In this document: one piece after another, positions 1 through 6,363 of the stretch
Position numbering within the stretch: position 1 is the stretch's first letter
Layout of the letters: the number at the start of each line of letters is the position of its first letter
NCBI GenBank assembly: GCA_025361995.1
Contig: JANYIP010000388.1
Span: 1 to 8,630 of the forward strand
Direction of reading: 5' to 3'
DNA length: 8,630 bases
DNA from: Streptomycetales bacterium
Lineage (GTDB): Bacteria; Actinomycetota; Actinomycetes; Prado026
Translations under genes and position numbers: made by a program
The notes under the pieces: generated by a model
What the model saw: the letters and a program-made list of their open reading frames with translations, nothing else
The model's database searches: none
Told to the model about the DNA's origin: nothing

Positions 1-773
1 CCAGCTGGATCTCGGCGGAGACGACGAACCACATCATCAACCCGCTGTCCAACCTGTTCGAGCAGTCCCCGTGGTGGTTGGTCATCATCGCGCTGTCCGC
101 TCTGTCCCTGGTGCTGGCCGGGCTCCGTGTCGCTGCGACGACGACCTTCTGCCTCGGCGTGATCATCGTCCTCGGGCTGTGGAACTCGGCCATGCACACG
201 CTCGCCTCGGTGCTCGTGGGCGCGGCGATCGTGATGATCTTCGGGACCGTCTTCGGAGTCTGGGCCGGCCGCAGCGGCCGGGTGGAGACCTTCATGCGCC
301 CACTCCTTGACGCCGGCCAGGTGATGCCTGCGTTCGTCTTCCTGCCACCTTGTCTCGGCCTGTTCGGGGTGGGCACCTTCACCGGCATCGTCGCCGCAGT
401 CGTGTACGCCATGCCGGCAGTCATCAAGGTGGTCATCGAAGGGATCCACGGGGTCTCGCCGACGACCATCGAGGCGGCCCAGTCGTCCGGCTCCAACACC
501 TGGCAGATCATCACCAAGGTCCAGCTCCCGATGGCGCGTCCCCAGCTGCTGCTGGCCTTCAACCAGGGCGTGATCTACGTGCTGGCCATGGTGGTCGTCG
601 GTGGTCTGGTCGGCGCTCAGGGACTGGGGCTCACAGTTGTCACCGGCTTCGCGCAGAGCCAGCTCGCCGGGCTGAGCCTGGCCGGCGGCATCGCCATCGT
701 CTTGCTCGGGGTGATGCTCGACCGCATCACCCAGGGGGCCGGCAGGGTTCGTCGAACGTCGAGTGTGTCGTGA
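1..773 (+). CDS. proW: Glycine betaine/proline-type ABC transporter permease, C-terminal part (5' end outside window)
   Basis: This is the membrane channel subunit of an ABC importer for compatible solutes (glycine betaine, proline betaine, choline or carnitine). The reading frame is open from base 3 to the TGA at 771-773, so the true start lies left of the window; the TTG at 78 is internal. Several hydrophobic spans are visible. They include the family-typical stretch with QVMPAFVFLPP (about 319-351), corresponding to the QTMPAFVYL region of ProW, and MVVVGGLVGAQGLG (about 588-629). The cytoplasmic EAA loop that docks the ATPase is clear at about 471-540 (EAAQSSGS then KVQLPMARP). The end, VMLDRITQ plus a short basic tail, is the usual ProW ending. 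The binding-protein gene follows after 67 bases with no terminator, so the two are probably cotranscribed; an ATPase gene (proV-like) is expected upstream. Substrate choice within the betaine group cannot be read from the permease. Confidence 0.93.
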   Translation, partial: SWISAETTNHIINPLSNLFEQSPWWLVIIALSALSLVLAGLRVAATTTFCLGVIIVLGLWNSAMHTLASVLVGAAIVMIFGTVFGVWAGRSGRVETFMRPLLDAGQVMPAFVFLPPCLGLFGVGTFTGIVAAVVYAMPAVIKVVIEGIHGVSPTTIEAAQSSGSNTWQIITKVQLPMARPQLLLAFNQGVIYVLAMVVVGGLVGAQGLGLTVVTGFAQSQLAGLSLAGGIAIVLLGVMLDRITQGAGRVRRTSSVS

Positions 774-827
774 CCCGCGAGCACTCGAACCATCAGCTGC
801 CCGACCCGACCAGGGATTGCGGCCACC

Positions 828-834
828 AAGGAGG
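828..834 (+). promoter_or_regulatory. Shine-Dalgarno site fixing the GTG start of the binding protein
   Basis: AAGGAGG lies 6 bases before the GTG at 841. It is the strongest ribosome binding site in the window. It settles the start against an in-frame GTG at 763, which overlaps the end of the permease gene and would put 26 non-signal-like residues ahead of the signal peptide. Confidence 0.85.
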
Positions 835-840
835 AACAGC

Positions 841-1845
841 GTGACAAACATCAGAAACCGAAGGGCCAGGGTGATGGCCCTGTTCGTGGTGTCTGCTCTC
901 GCCGTCGCCGCATGTGGCGGCGCGAAGGTCGGTGCCTCGTCGAGCACGCCTCCCACGACGTCGACCGGAGGATCGGTCGGAGCGTCGAAGACTCCGTGCG
1001 GCACCGTGAACCTCGCGGTCAACCCGTGGGTCGGCTACGAGGCCGACGCCGCTGTGGTCGGCTACCTGTTGAAGACCAAGCTGGGCTGCACGGTCGTGGA
1101 CAAGAACCTGACCGAGCAGGTCTCCTGGCAGGGCTTCGCGTCCGGCCAGGTCGATGTGGTGCTGGAGAACTGGGGCCACCCCGAGCTCGTGAAGACCTAC
1201 ATCACCGAGCAGAAGGTCGCCGAAGACTTCGGCCAGACCGGCAACAAGGGCATCATCGGCTGGTATGTCCCGCAGTGGATGGCTGACCAGTACCCGGACA
1301 TCACGCAGTACCAGAACCTCAACAAGTACGCGAGCCTGTTCAAGACGCCCGAGTCCGGTGGCAAGGGTCAGCTGCTCGACGGCGACCCGTCGTACGTCAC
1401 GAACGACACGGCGCTGGTTGCGAACCTGAAGCTCGACTACAAGGTGGTGGTCGGTGGTAGCGAGGCGACGCTGATCAAGTCGCTCGAGACTGCCACCACG
1501 CAGAAGAAGCCGCTGCTGTTCTACTTCTACGAGCCTCAGTGGGCGCTGGCCAACCTCAAGGTGGCAAGGATCTCGTTGCCGCCGTACACGACTGGGTGCG
1601 ACGCAAACCCGAAGACCGTGGCGTGCGACTACCCGCCGTACGACCTCAACAAGGTCGTCAGCGTGAAGTTCGCCAACTCGGGCAGCCCTGCGGTCCAGTT
1701 CATCAAGAACTTCAACTGGACCAACGACGACCAGAACCAGGTCGCCGAGTACATCGCCAACGAGGGCATGAAGGACGACGCGGCCGCACAGAAGTGGGTC
1801 GACGCCAACCCCACCAAGTGGGCTGCCTGGCTCGCAACCAGCTGA
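841..1845 (+). CDS. proX: Glycine betaine-type ABC transporter substrate-binding lipoprotein (OpuAC/ProX family)
   Basis: This 334-aa lipoprotein is the extracytoplasmic receptor of the importer and would deliver betaine-like solutes to the upstream permease. Residues 1-24 form a basic (RNRRAR) plus hydrophobic signal peptide ending in the lipobox VAAC, with the lipidated cysteine at Cys25. A Ser/Thr/Gly-rich linker follows (about 28-50), then the OpuAC domain from about residue 53 to the end. Family landmarks are NPWVGYEAD (61-69), SWQGFASGQVDVVLENW (95-111) and YEPQW (up to W234). Trp63, Trp111, Trp141/146 and Trp234 are candidates for the aromatic cage that binds quaternary ammonium groups; this assignment is by eye. 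Four cysteines in the mature domain (53, 83, 253, 262) could form two disulfides, as expected outside the membrane. The GTG start is chosen from the strong Shine-Dalgarno site. The family call is firm; the exact ligand (betaine, choline, carnitine, dimethylglycine) is not proven, but the downstream catabolic genes favour betaine or dimethylglycine. Confidence 0.93.
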   Translation: MTNIRNRRARVMALFVVSALAVAACGGAKVGASSSTPPTTSTGGSVGASKTPCGTVNLAVNPWVGYEADAAVVGYLLKTKLGCTVVDKNLTEQVSWQGFASGQVDVVLENWGHPELVKTYITEQKVAEDFGQTGNKGIIGWYVPQWMADQYPDITQYQNLNKYASLFKTPESGGKGQLLDGDPSYVTNDTALVANLKLDYKVVVGGSEATLIKSLETATTQKKPLLFYFYEPQWALANLKVARISLPPYTTGCDANPKTVACDYPPYDLNKVVSVKFANSGSPAVQFIKNFNWTNDDQNQVAEYIANEGMKDDAAAQKWVDANPTKWAAWLATS

Positions 1846-1919
1846 CCCACCCCCCGATCGCTGCAGATCTTTGGTCGTCAACACGGCCAGATTGTCTGCA
1901 GCGATCGGGCGGGGGTGGG
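1846..1919 (+). repeat. Imperfect inverted repeat directly after the binding-protein gene, likely terminator
   Basis: The arms 1846-1867 and 1895-1919 are complementary. The core CCGATCGCTGCAGA pairs without mismatch with TCTGCAGCGATCGG, and a C-rich/G-rich outer section (CCCACCCC with GGGGTGGG) pairs after a 3-base bulge in the right arm. The loop holds a second small hairpin: 1872-1878 pairs with 1883-1889 around a CAAC tetraloop with one T-G wobble. The repeat starts at the base after the TGA and ends about 10 bases before the candidate -10 of the next operon. No T tract follows, which is common for high-GC terminators. It probably separates transport and catabolic transcription, but could also be a copy of a dispersed palindromic repeat. 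Confidence 0.75.
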
Positions 1920-1928
1920 CTCGGGCTG

Positions 1929-1934
1929 TAGAAT
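1929..1934 (+). promoter_or_regulatory. Candidate -10 box of the dehydrogenase-etfBA operon
   Basis: TAGAAT fits the actinobacterial TAnnnT -10 pattern and lies in the only AT-richer patch of the intergenic region. It would place the transcription start near 1941 and give a leader of about 57 bases. No convincing -35 is visible at 16-18 bases upstream, where the right arm of the inverted repeat sits; an activator or an alternative sigma factor could compensate. It is a motif call only. Confidence 0.4.
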
Positions 1935-1936
1935 TT

Positions 1937-1972
1937 GTTGCGTATCACAGTGTGCGTTGCGTAGTCAGCAAC
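1937..1972 (+). promoter_or_regulatory. Candidate operator: GTTGCGTA direct repeat and GTTGC-N7-GCAAC palindrome
   Basis: GTTGCGTA occurs at 1937-1944 and again at 1956-1963. The copies are 19 bases apart start to start, close to two helical turns. The second copy also forms the left half of an inverted repeat, GTTGC (1956-1960) and GCAAC (1968-1972). The block begins just after the candidate -10 and covers the predicted transcription start, a typical place for a repressor to bind. GTTGC-type half sites resemble operators described for some IclR-family regulators; this is from memory and does not identify the regulator. No regulator gene is in the window. Confidence 0.4.
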
Positions 1973-1997
1973 CAACGTCGAGAGGAACCGTGCCCAC

Positions 1998-4517
1998 ATG
2001 AGCACACTGCCCAGTCGCGCCAGATGCGTGGTCATCGGAGCCGGCATCGTGGGGAACAGCCTCGTTCACCACCTCGCGAGGCTCGGCTGGACGGACATCG
2101 TCCAGATCGACAAGGGCCCGCTGCCCAACCCGGGCGGCTCGACCGGGCACGCGTCCAACTTCATCTTCCCGGTGGACCACTCCAAGGAGATGACCGAGCT
2201 CACCCTCGACAGCATGCGGCAGTACAAAGAGCTCGGCGTATTCACCGAGTCCGGCGGAATCGAGGTGGCGCGTACGCCCGAGCGGATGCAGGAGCTCGCC
2301 CGGCGGATCACCTCGGCGAAGGCCTGGGGCGTCGACGACGTCGAGATGATCACCCCCGAGCGGGTCAAGGAGCTCGTGCCGTTCATCGACGAGTCGGTGA
2401 TCCTCGGCGGCTTCTACACCCCGAGCGTCGGGGTCGTGGACTCGCTGCGCGCCGGCACGCTCATGCGCGAGGCCGCCACTGCGCTCGGCGCACTCACGGT
2501 CCTGTCCAACGTCGAGGTCGTCGGCATCGACACCGCCGACGGGCACGTGACTCGGGTACGTACGACCGGCGGCGACATCGAGACCGAGACTGTGGTCATC
2601 GCCTGCGGCGTCTGGAGCCCGCAGCTGGCCGCGATGGCAGGTGCGGCGATCCCGCTGACCCCGGCCGTCCACCAGATGATCGACATCGGCCCGGTGCCGC
2701 TCTTCGCCGACGCCGCCGGCGACATCGAGTACCCGATCGTGCGCGACATGGACACCTTCATGTACGAGCGTCAGCACGGCAGCGGCCTGGAGATCGGGTC
2801 GTACGCGCACCGGGCGATCCTCTACGACCCGCAGGACCTGCCGTCGGTCGAGGAAGCACCGCTGTCGCCCACCGAGTTCCCCTTCACCCCGGAGGACTTC
2901 GACACCCAGCTCGAGCACGCGCTGGAACTCATGCCGGACATCGTCGGCGACGAGTCGGTCGGCCAGCGGTACGCCATCAACGGGATCCTGTCGCTGACCG
3001 CGGACGGGATGCCGGTGCTCGGCGAGACCCCCGAGATCGGCGGCCTGTGGTCCGTCGCCGCGGTCTGGATCAAGGAGGGTCCCGGCATCGGCCGCGCGGT
3101 GGCCGAGATGATGGTGCTCGGCGAGTCCGAGATCGACATCCATGCCTCCGACGTCGCGCGCTTCTACGCCTACCAGCGGGATCGCGAGCACGTGAAGGCG
3201 CGCACCGGCGAGGGCTTCATCAAGACGTACGGGATCATCCACCCGGCTGAGCAGTGGTCCTCGGTCCGCGACATCCGGCGCTCGCCGTACTTCGACCAGG
3301 AGAAGGCGCTGCAGGCCGAGTTCTACGAGACCGTCGGCTGGGAGCGGCCGTGGTGGTACGGCGCCAACGCTGACCTGCTCGAGGAGTACGGCGACCGCGT
3401 CATGACGCGAACCGCCGAGTGGGAGTCGCGCTGGTGGTCCCCGATCATCAACGCCGAGCACCTGGCCATGCGCGACCGCGCCGGCCTGGTGGACCTGACC
3501 GCGTTCGCGCTGTTCGACCTCGAGGGCCCGGGTGCGCTGGACGCCGTGCAGTCGATCGCGCTCCGGCAGATGGACGTCGCGGTCGGCCGCGTCGTCTACA
3601 CCCCGGTTCTCTCGCCGAGCGGCGGCTTCAAGTCCGACCTGACGATCATGCGGCTCGGCCCCGACCGCTTCCGCGTGGTCACCGGTGGTGCGCACGGCAT
3701 GACGGACCTCAAGTGGTTCACCGACCACAGCCCGAAGGACGGCTCGGTCACGATCACCGACCGCACCTCGGAGTACACGACGCTCGGCCTGTGGGGGCCG
3801 CGTGCTCGCGACATCCTCGGCTCGCTCACGTCGGCCGACCTGTCGAACGAGGCGTTCGGTTTCGGCACCTTCCAGAACCTGCAGGTCGGCGCGCTCGAGG
3901 CCACGGCGTCCCGCATCTCGTACGTGGGGGAGCTCGGCTGGGAGATCTACCTGCCGATCGCCCAGGGTGCCCAGTTGTGGGAGTCCGTCTGGGAGGCCGG
4001 CCAGCCGCACGGCCTGGTGCCGGTCGGGATCGGCGTGTACGGGACGACCGGACGGTTGGAGAAGTCGTACCGGGCCTTCGGTACCGAGCTCGAAACGCAC
4101 TACAACGTCGTCGAGGCCGGCATGTCGACGGCTCGGGTCAAGGCCCAGGACTTCGTGGGCAAGGAAGCGCACCTGCGGCACCGCGAGGAGGTGCCGGCCG
4201 CGGTGCTCTGCTCGCTCACCGTCGACGACCACACCTCGGCCTCGGGCGAGAAGCGCTACATGATGGGCCGCGAGCCGATCCTGACCCGGCGGGGCGGGCC
4301 GATCACGGATGCCCGCGGCCGGCGCTCGTACGTCACCAGCGCGGGCTCGGCGCCGTCGCTCGGCAAGCACATCCTCATGTCGTACCTGCCGCCGGAGCAG
4401 GCTGTTCTCGGGACCGAGCTGCTTGTGGAGTACCTGGGCGAGCAGTACCCGGTGACCGTGGCCGGCGTCGGCGCGACCGCGCTCTTCGACCCGACGAACG
4501 AGCGGAGCATGTCCTGA
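1998..4517 (+). CDS. FAD-dependent dimethylglycine/sarcosine dehydrogenase with fused GcvT folate domain
   Basis: This 839-aa cytoplasmic flavoprotein oxidatively demethylates an N-methylated glycine and passes the C1 unit to tetrahydrofolate, giving 5,10-methylene-THF. Residues about 9-365 form a DAO-type FAD domain. The dinucleotide motif is VVIGAGIVG (11-19), and GGSTGHAS follows, in which His51 matches the histidine that carries covalent FAD in dimethylglycine oxidase/dehydrogenase. A linker (central) domain follows to about 430. Next comes a GcvT domain (about 470-725) with SPSGGFKSDLTIMRL, LWGPRARDIL and RISYVGELGWEIYLP. Asp547 is the likely counterpart of the folate-site aspartate (Asp552 in the Arthrobacter enzyme). 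A GcvT C-terminal barrel occupies about 730-828. The length agrees with the family (about 830-860 aa). The ATG at 1998 has AGAGGA 11 bases upstream. The stop overlaps the etfB start by one base, which implies electron transfer to ETF, i.e. a dehydrogenase rather than an oxygen-using oxidase. Dimethylglycine versus sarcosine as preferred substrate cannot be decided from the sequence. Confidence 0.9.
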   Translation: MSTLPSRARCVVIGAGIVGNSLVHHLARLGWTDIVQIDKGPLPNPGGSTGHASNFIFPVDHSKEMTELTLDSMRQYKELGVFTESGGIEVARTPERMQELARRITSAKAWGVDDVEMITPERVKELVPFIDESVILGGFYTPSVGVVDSLRAGTLMREAATALGALTVLSNVEVVGIDTADGHVTRVRTTGGDIETETVVIACGVWSPQLAAMAGAAIPLTPAVHQMIDIGPVPLFADAAGDIEYPIVRDMDTFMYERQHGSGLEIGSYAHRAILYDPQDLPSVEEAPLSPTEFPFTPEDFDTQLEHALELMPDIVGDESVGQRYAINGILSLTADGMPVLGETPEIGGLWSVAAVWIKEGPGIGRAVAEMMVLGESEIDIHASDVARFYAYQRDREHVKARTGEGFIKTYGIIHPAEQWSSVRDIRRSPYFDQEKALQAEFYETVGWERPWWYGANADLLEEYGDRVMTRTAEWESRWWSPIINAEHLAMRDRAGLVDLTAFALFDLEGPGALDAVQSIALRQMDVAVGRVVYTPVLSPSGGFKSDLTIMRLGPDRFRVVTGGAHGMTDLKWFTDHSPKDGSVTITDRTSEYTTLGLWGPRARDILGSLTSADLSNEAFGFGTFQNLQVGALEATASRISYVGELGWEIYLPIAQGAQLWESVWEAGQPHGLVPVGIGVYGTTGRLEKSYRAFGTELETHYNVVEAGMSTARVKAQDFVGKEAHLRHREEVPAAVLCSLTVDDHTSASGEKRYMMGREPILTRRGGPITDARGRRSYVTSAGSAPSLGKHILMSYLPPEQAVLGTELLVEYLGEQYPVTVAGVGATALFDPTNERSMS

Positions 4518-5272
4518 TGGAGGTCCTGGTCTGCATCAAGCGGGTGCCGCTGTCCGGCGGCCGCTTCGTCCTGACCGACGACTCGACCGAGATCGACACC
4601 AAGCGGCTCGGCTTCACCGTGAGCCCGCACGAGGAGACCGCGGTCGAGGTCGCCGTCCGGCTGATCGAGGCGCACGGTGGCTCGTCGACCGTGCTGACAC
4701 TCGGTGTCCCTGAGTCCGAGGAGCAGATGCGCGAAGCGATGGCCATCGGGATCGACCGCGGCATCCTGCTCGAGACCGACGGCGCCGAGTGGGACGGCCA
4801 GGCGACAGCCGCCGCGATCGCGGACGCGGTCCGCGCCGACGGGACGGCCTTCGACCTGATCCTCTTCGGCAACGAGTCGGCGGACGCGGCCGGGTCGCAG
4901 GTCGGGGTACGCGTGGCGCACCTGCTCGGCCGTCCGGTGCTGACCGGGCTCAAGGGGCTCTCGGTCGCGGACGGGCGGCTGCGCGGGGAGCGCCCGATCG
5001 CCGGCGGCCGCGAGGTCTTCGAGGTCCCGCTGCCTGCCGTGGCTTCGGTCAAGGACGGCGTGGCGATCCCGCGGTACCCGTCCGTACCCGGGCGGATCCG
5101 CGCCAAGAAGAAGCCGATCGAGCGGTCGACCCCCGCGCGTCCGCCCTCGCGTCTGGAGAAGGTGAGCTTCACCCTGCCCGCCGAGACCGGCAAGCGAGCC
5201 ACCGTGCTGGGCAACGGTCCAGAGGCGGCCGACGCCGTCGTCGACGTCTTCCGGAAGATCGGGGCGATCTGA
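4517..5272 (+). CDS. etfB: Electron transfer flavoprotein beta subunit
   Basis: This 251-aa protein has the normal length for the family. It forms a heterodimer with EtfA and shuttles electrons from flavin dehydrogenases to the respiratory chain through an ETF:quinone oxidoreductase. Recognisable features are the N-terminal strand MEVLVCIKRVP, the AMP/nucleotide-domain segments VLTLGVPESEEQMREAMAIG and ILFGNESADAAGSQVG, and the conserved C-terminal stretch PAVASVKDG, PRYPSVPGR and RAKKKPIE. The ATG at 4517 overlaps the upstream TGA (TGATG), and CGGAG lies 9 bases before it, so translation is probably coupled. In the partner-recognition loop PRYPSVPGR, Val190 stands where human ETF-beta has its anchor Leu195. 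The position next to an amine dehydrogenase suggests this ETF is dedicated to N-methylglycine oxidation; that is inference. Confidence 0.95.
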   Translation: MEVLVCIKRVPLSGGRFVLTDDSTEIDTKRLGFTVSPHEETAVEVAVRLIEAHGGSSTVLTLGVPESEEQMREAMAIGIDRGILLETDGAEWDGQATAAAIADAVRADGTAFDLILFGNESADAAGSQVGVRVAHLLGRPVLTGLKGLSVADGRLRGERPIAGGREVFEVPLPAVASVKDGVAIPRYPSVPGRIRAKKKPIERSTPARPPSRLEKVSFTLPAETGKRATVLGNGPEAADAVVDVFRKIGAI

Positions 5273-6240
5273 TGATCCTCGTCCTCGCGGACCACGACCG
5301 CGGCGAGCTCTCCGAGCTGTCGCTGCAGGCCGTCGAGCAGGGCCGCCAGCTGGCGCAGACCAGCGGGGTCCCGCTGCACGCGCTGGTTGTCGGCACCGGT
5401 GGTAGCGCGGCCGCTGCGTCGTTGGGTGCCTACGGCGTCGCCACCGTCCACCTCGCGGTGCACGACGGCCTGACCGACTATGCGCCCGCTGCGAGTGCTC
5501 GGGCGGCAGCCGAGCTGGTCGCGCGGCTCGCGCCGCTGGCTGTCGTCGGCGTCGGTGACCAGCGCGGCAACGAGGTGCTCGCGCACCTGGGTGCGATCAC
5601 CGAACTGCCCGTCGCCGCCGACTGCACCTCGGTCGTGCTCGGCGACCCGACGGCCGTGGTGCGTGCCCGCTGGGGCGGCAACCTCGCCGAGCACGCGCTG
5701 CTGCACGCCCCGGTCGCCTTGGTCAGCGTCGTCCCGCACGCGGTGCGGGCCGGTGTTCCCGGCAACGGCGTGGCCGCCGTCGAGGAGTTCACCCCCGAGC
5801 TGGCGGACGCCGACCTCCTCGTACATGTGGTGGACCGTACGGCCGAAGTGGGGGGCGGGATCTCGCTCACTGAGGCCAAGGTGATCGTCAGCGGCGGCCG
5901 CGGAGTGGGCAGCGCCGAGGGTTTCGGCATGCTCGAGGAGCTGGCCGGGCTGCTCGGCGGCGCCATCGGCGCGTCGCGGGTGGTCACCAGCGCCGGCTGG
6001 CGCCCGCAGGCCGAGCAGGTGGGGCAGACCGGGACCAAGGTGTCACCCGACCTGTACATCGCCTGCGGCATCAGCGGTGCTTCGCAGCACCTGGCCGGGA
6101 TGGCGTCCAGCAAGACGATCATCGTCATCAACAACGACGCGGATGCGCCGATCATGTCCCACGCTGACTACGCCGTCATCGGCGACCTGCACAAGATCCT
6201 CCCGGCTGTCATAGAAGCCACCCGCGCCGCCCTCGCCTGA
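5272..6240 (+). CDS. etfA: Electron transfer flavoprotein alpha subunit
   Basis: This 322-aa protein binds the redox-active FAD of the ETF heterodimer. Residues 1 to about 190 form the N-terminal domain. The C-terminal FAD domain has the ETF-alpha signature run: LLGGAIGASR with Arg236 (the flavin-site arginine, human Arg249), QVGQTGTKVSPDLYIACGIS, QHLAGM, IVINNDADAPI and ADYAVIGDL. After Arg236 the sequence is VVTSAGW rather than the common AAVDAG, so Ser240 replaces the residue matching human Asp253. The ATG at 5272 shares one base with the etfB stop (TGATG), which favours equal synthesis of the two subunits. The gene ends 10 bases before a strong inverted repeat that probably ends the operon. 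Confidence 0.95.
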   Translation: MILVLADHDRGELSELSLQAVEQGRQLAQTSGVPLHALVVGTGGSAAAASLGAYGVATVHLAVHDGLTDYAPAASARAAAELVARLAPLAVVGVGDQRGNEVLAHLGAITELPVAADCTSVVLGDPTAVVRARWGGNLAEHALLHAPVALVSVVPHAVRAGVPGNGVAAVEEFTPELADADLLVHVVDRTAEVGGGISLTEAKVIVSGGRGVGSAEGFGMLEELAGLLGGAIGASRVVTSAGWRPQAEQVGQTGTKVSPDLYIACGISGASQHLAGMASSKTIIVINNDADAPIMSHADYAVIGDLHKILPAVIEATRAALA

Positions 6241-6250
6241 CCCGCTAAGT

Positions 6251-6319
6251 CCGTGTTGATCTTGAGAGATGTTCCCTGTGGTCGGCGTGTCGCAGGGACA
6301 TCTCTCAAGATCAACACGG
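6251..6319 (+). repeat. Near-perfect long inverted repeat between etfA and folD, likely terminator or palindromic repeat
   Basis: The left arm 6251-6278 (28 bases) and right arm 6293-6319 (27 bases) are complementary along their whole length except for one extra T in the left arm at 6272-6273. The outer ends read CCGTGTTGATCTTGAGAGAT and its complement; the loop is 14 bases (6279-6292). It is much longer and more exact than a typical terminator stem and is not GC-only, so besides ending etfA transcription it may be a copy of a dispersed repeat family. No T tract follows on either strand. It ends 4 bases before the candidate folD -10. Confidence 0.85.
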
Positions 6320-6323
6320 GTGG

Positions 6324-6329
6324 TAGGGT
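6324..6329 (+). promoter_or_regulatory. Candidate -10 box of folD
   Basis: TAGGGT matches the TAnnnT pattern and would start transcription near 6336, giving a leader of about 28 bases that contains the folD Shine-Dalgarno site. The -35 region would fall in the right arm of the inverted repeat and shows no consensus. It would let folD be expressed independently of the betaine operon. It is a motif call only. Confidence 0.4.
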
Positions 6330-6345
6330 TGCTGAACCACCGATC

Positions 6346-6353
6346 AGGAAGGA
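6346..6353 (+). promoter_or_regulatory. Shine-Dalgarno site fixing the folD start
   Basis: AGGAAGGA lies 10 bases before the ATG at 6364. It decides the start against an upstream in-frame start at 6253, whose extra residues would be encoded by the inverted repeat. Confidence 0.75.
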
Positions 6354-6363
6354 CCCTGCGCCG

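Noticed and set aside
793..1884. 363-codon minus-strand frame opposite the binding-protein gene
   Set aside because: Low-complexity composition and no family resemblance; it also runs through the inverted repeat. The plus strand encodes a full OpuAC lipoprotein.
1846..1997. Possible glycine-type riboswitch before the dehydrogenase gene
   Set aside because: Apart from the inverted repeat, only about 78 bases remain before the ATG, with no tandem aptamer-like architecture; the repeats there look like protein-binding sites.
1990..2001. Mini-ORF GTG CCC ACA TGA whose stop overlaps the dehydrogenase ATG
   Set aside because: AGAGGA is only 3 bases from this GTG, too close for initiation, and a three-residue peptide carries no signal; most likely chance.
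1965..4370. 801-codon open frame on the minus strand opposite the dehydrogenase gene
   Set aside because: Its sequence is Arg/Asp/Val/Leu-rich with no recognisable domain, and it is the mirror frame of a clearly conserved plus-strand gene; long antisense frames are expected at this GC content.
3419..4516. Plus-strand Arg/Pro-rich frames overlapping the dehydrogenase C-terminal half
   Set aside because: These are frame-shifted shadows of the GcvT domain; the 617-codon one merely joins a shadow to the real EtfB.
6253..6363. Extended N-terminus for FolD from an upstream in-frame start
   Set aside because: The extra 37 codons would be encoded by the inverted repeat; FolD proteins start near the MTAQILDGK segment, which has its own Shine-Dalgarno site.
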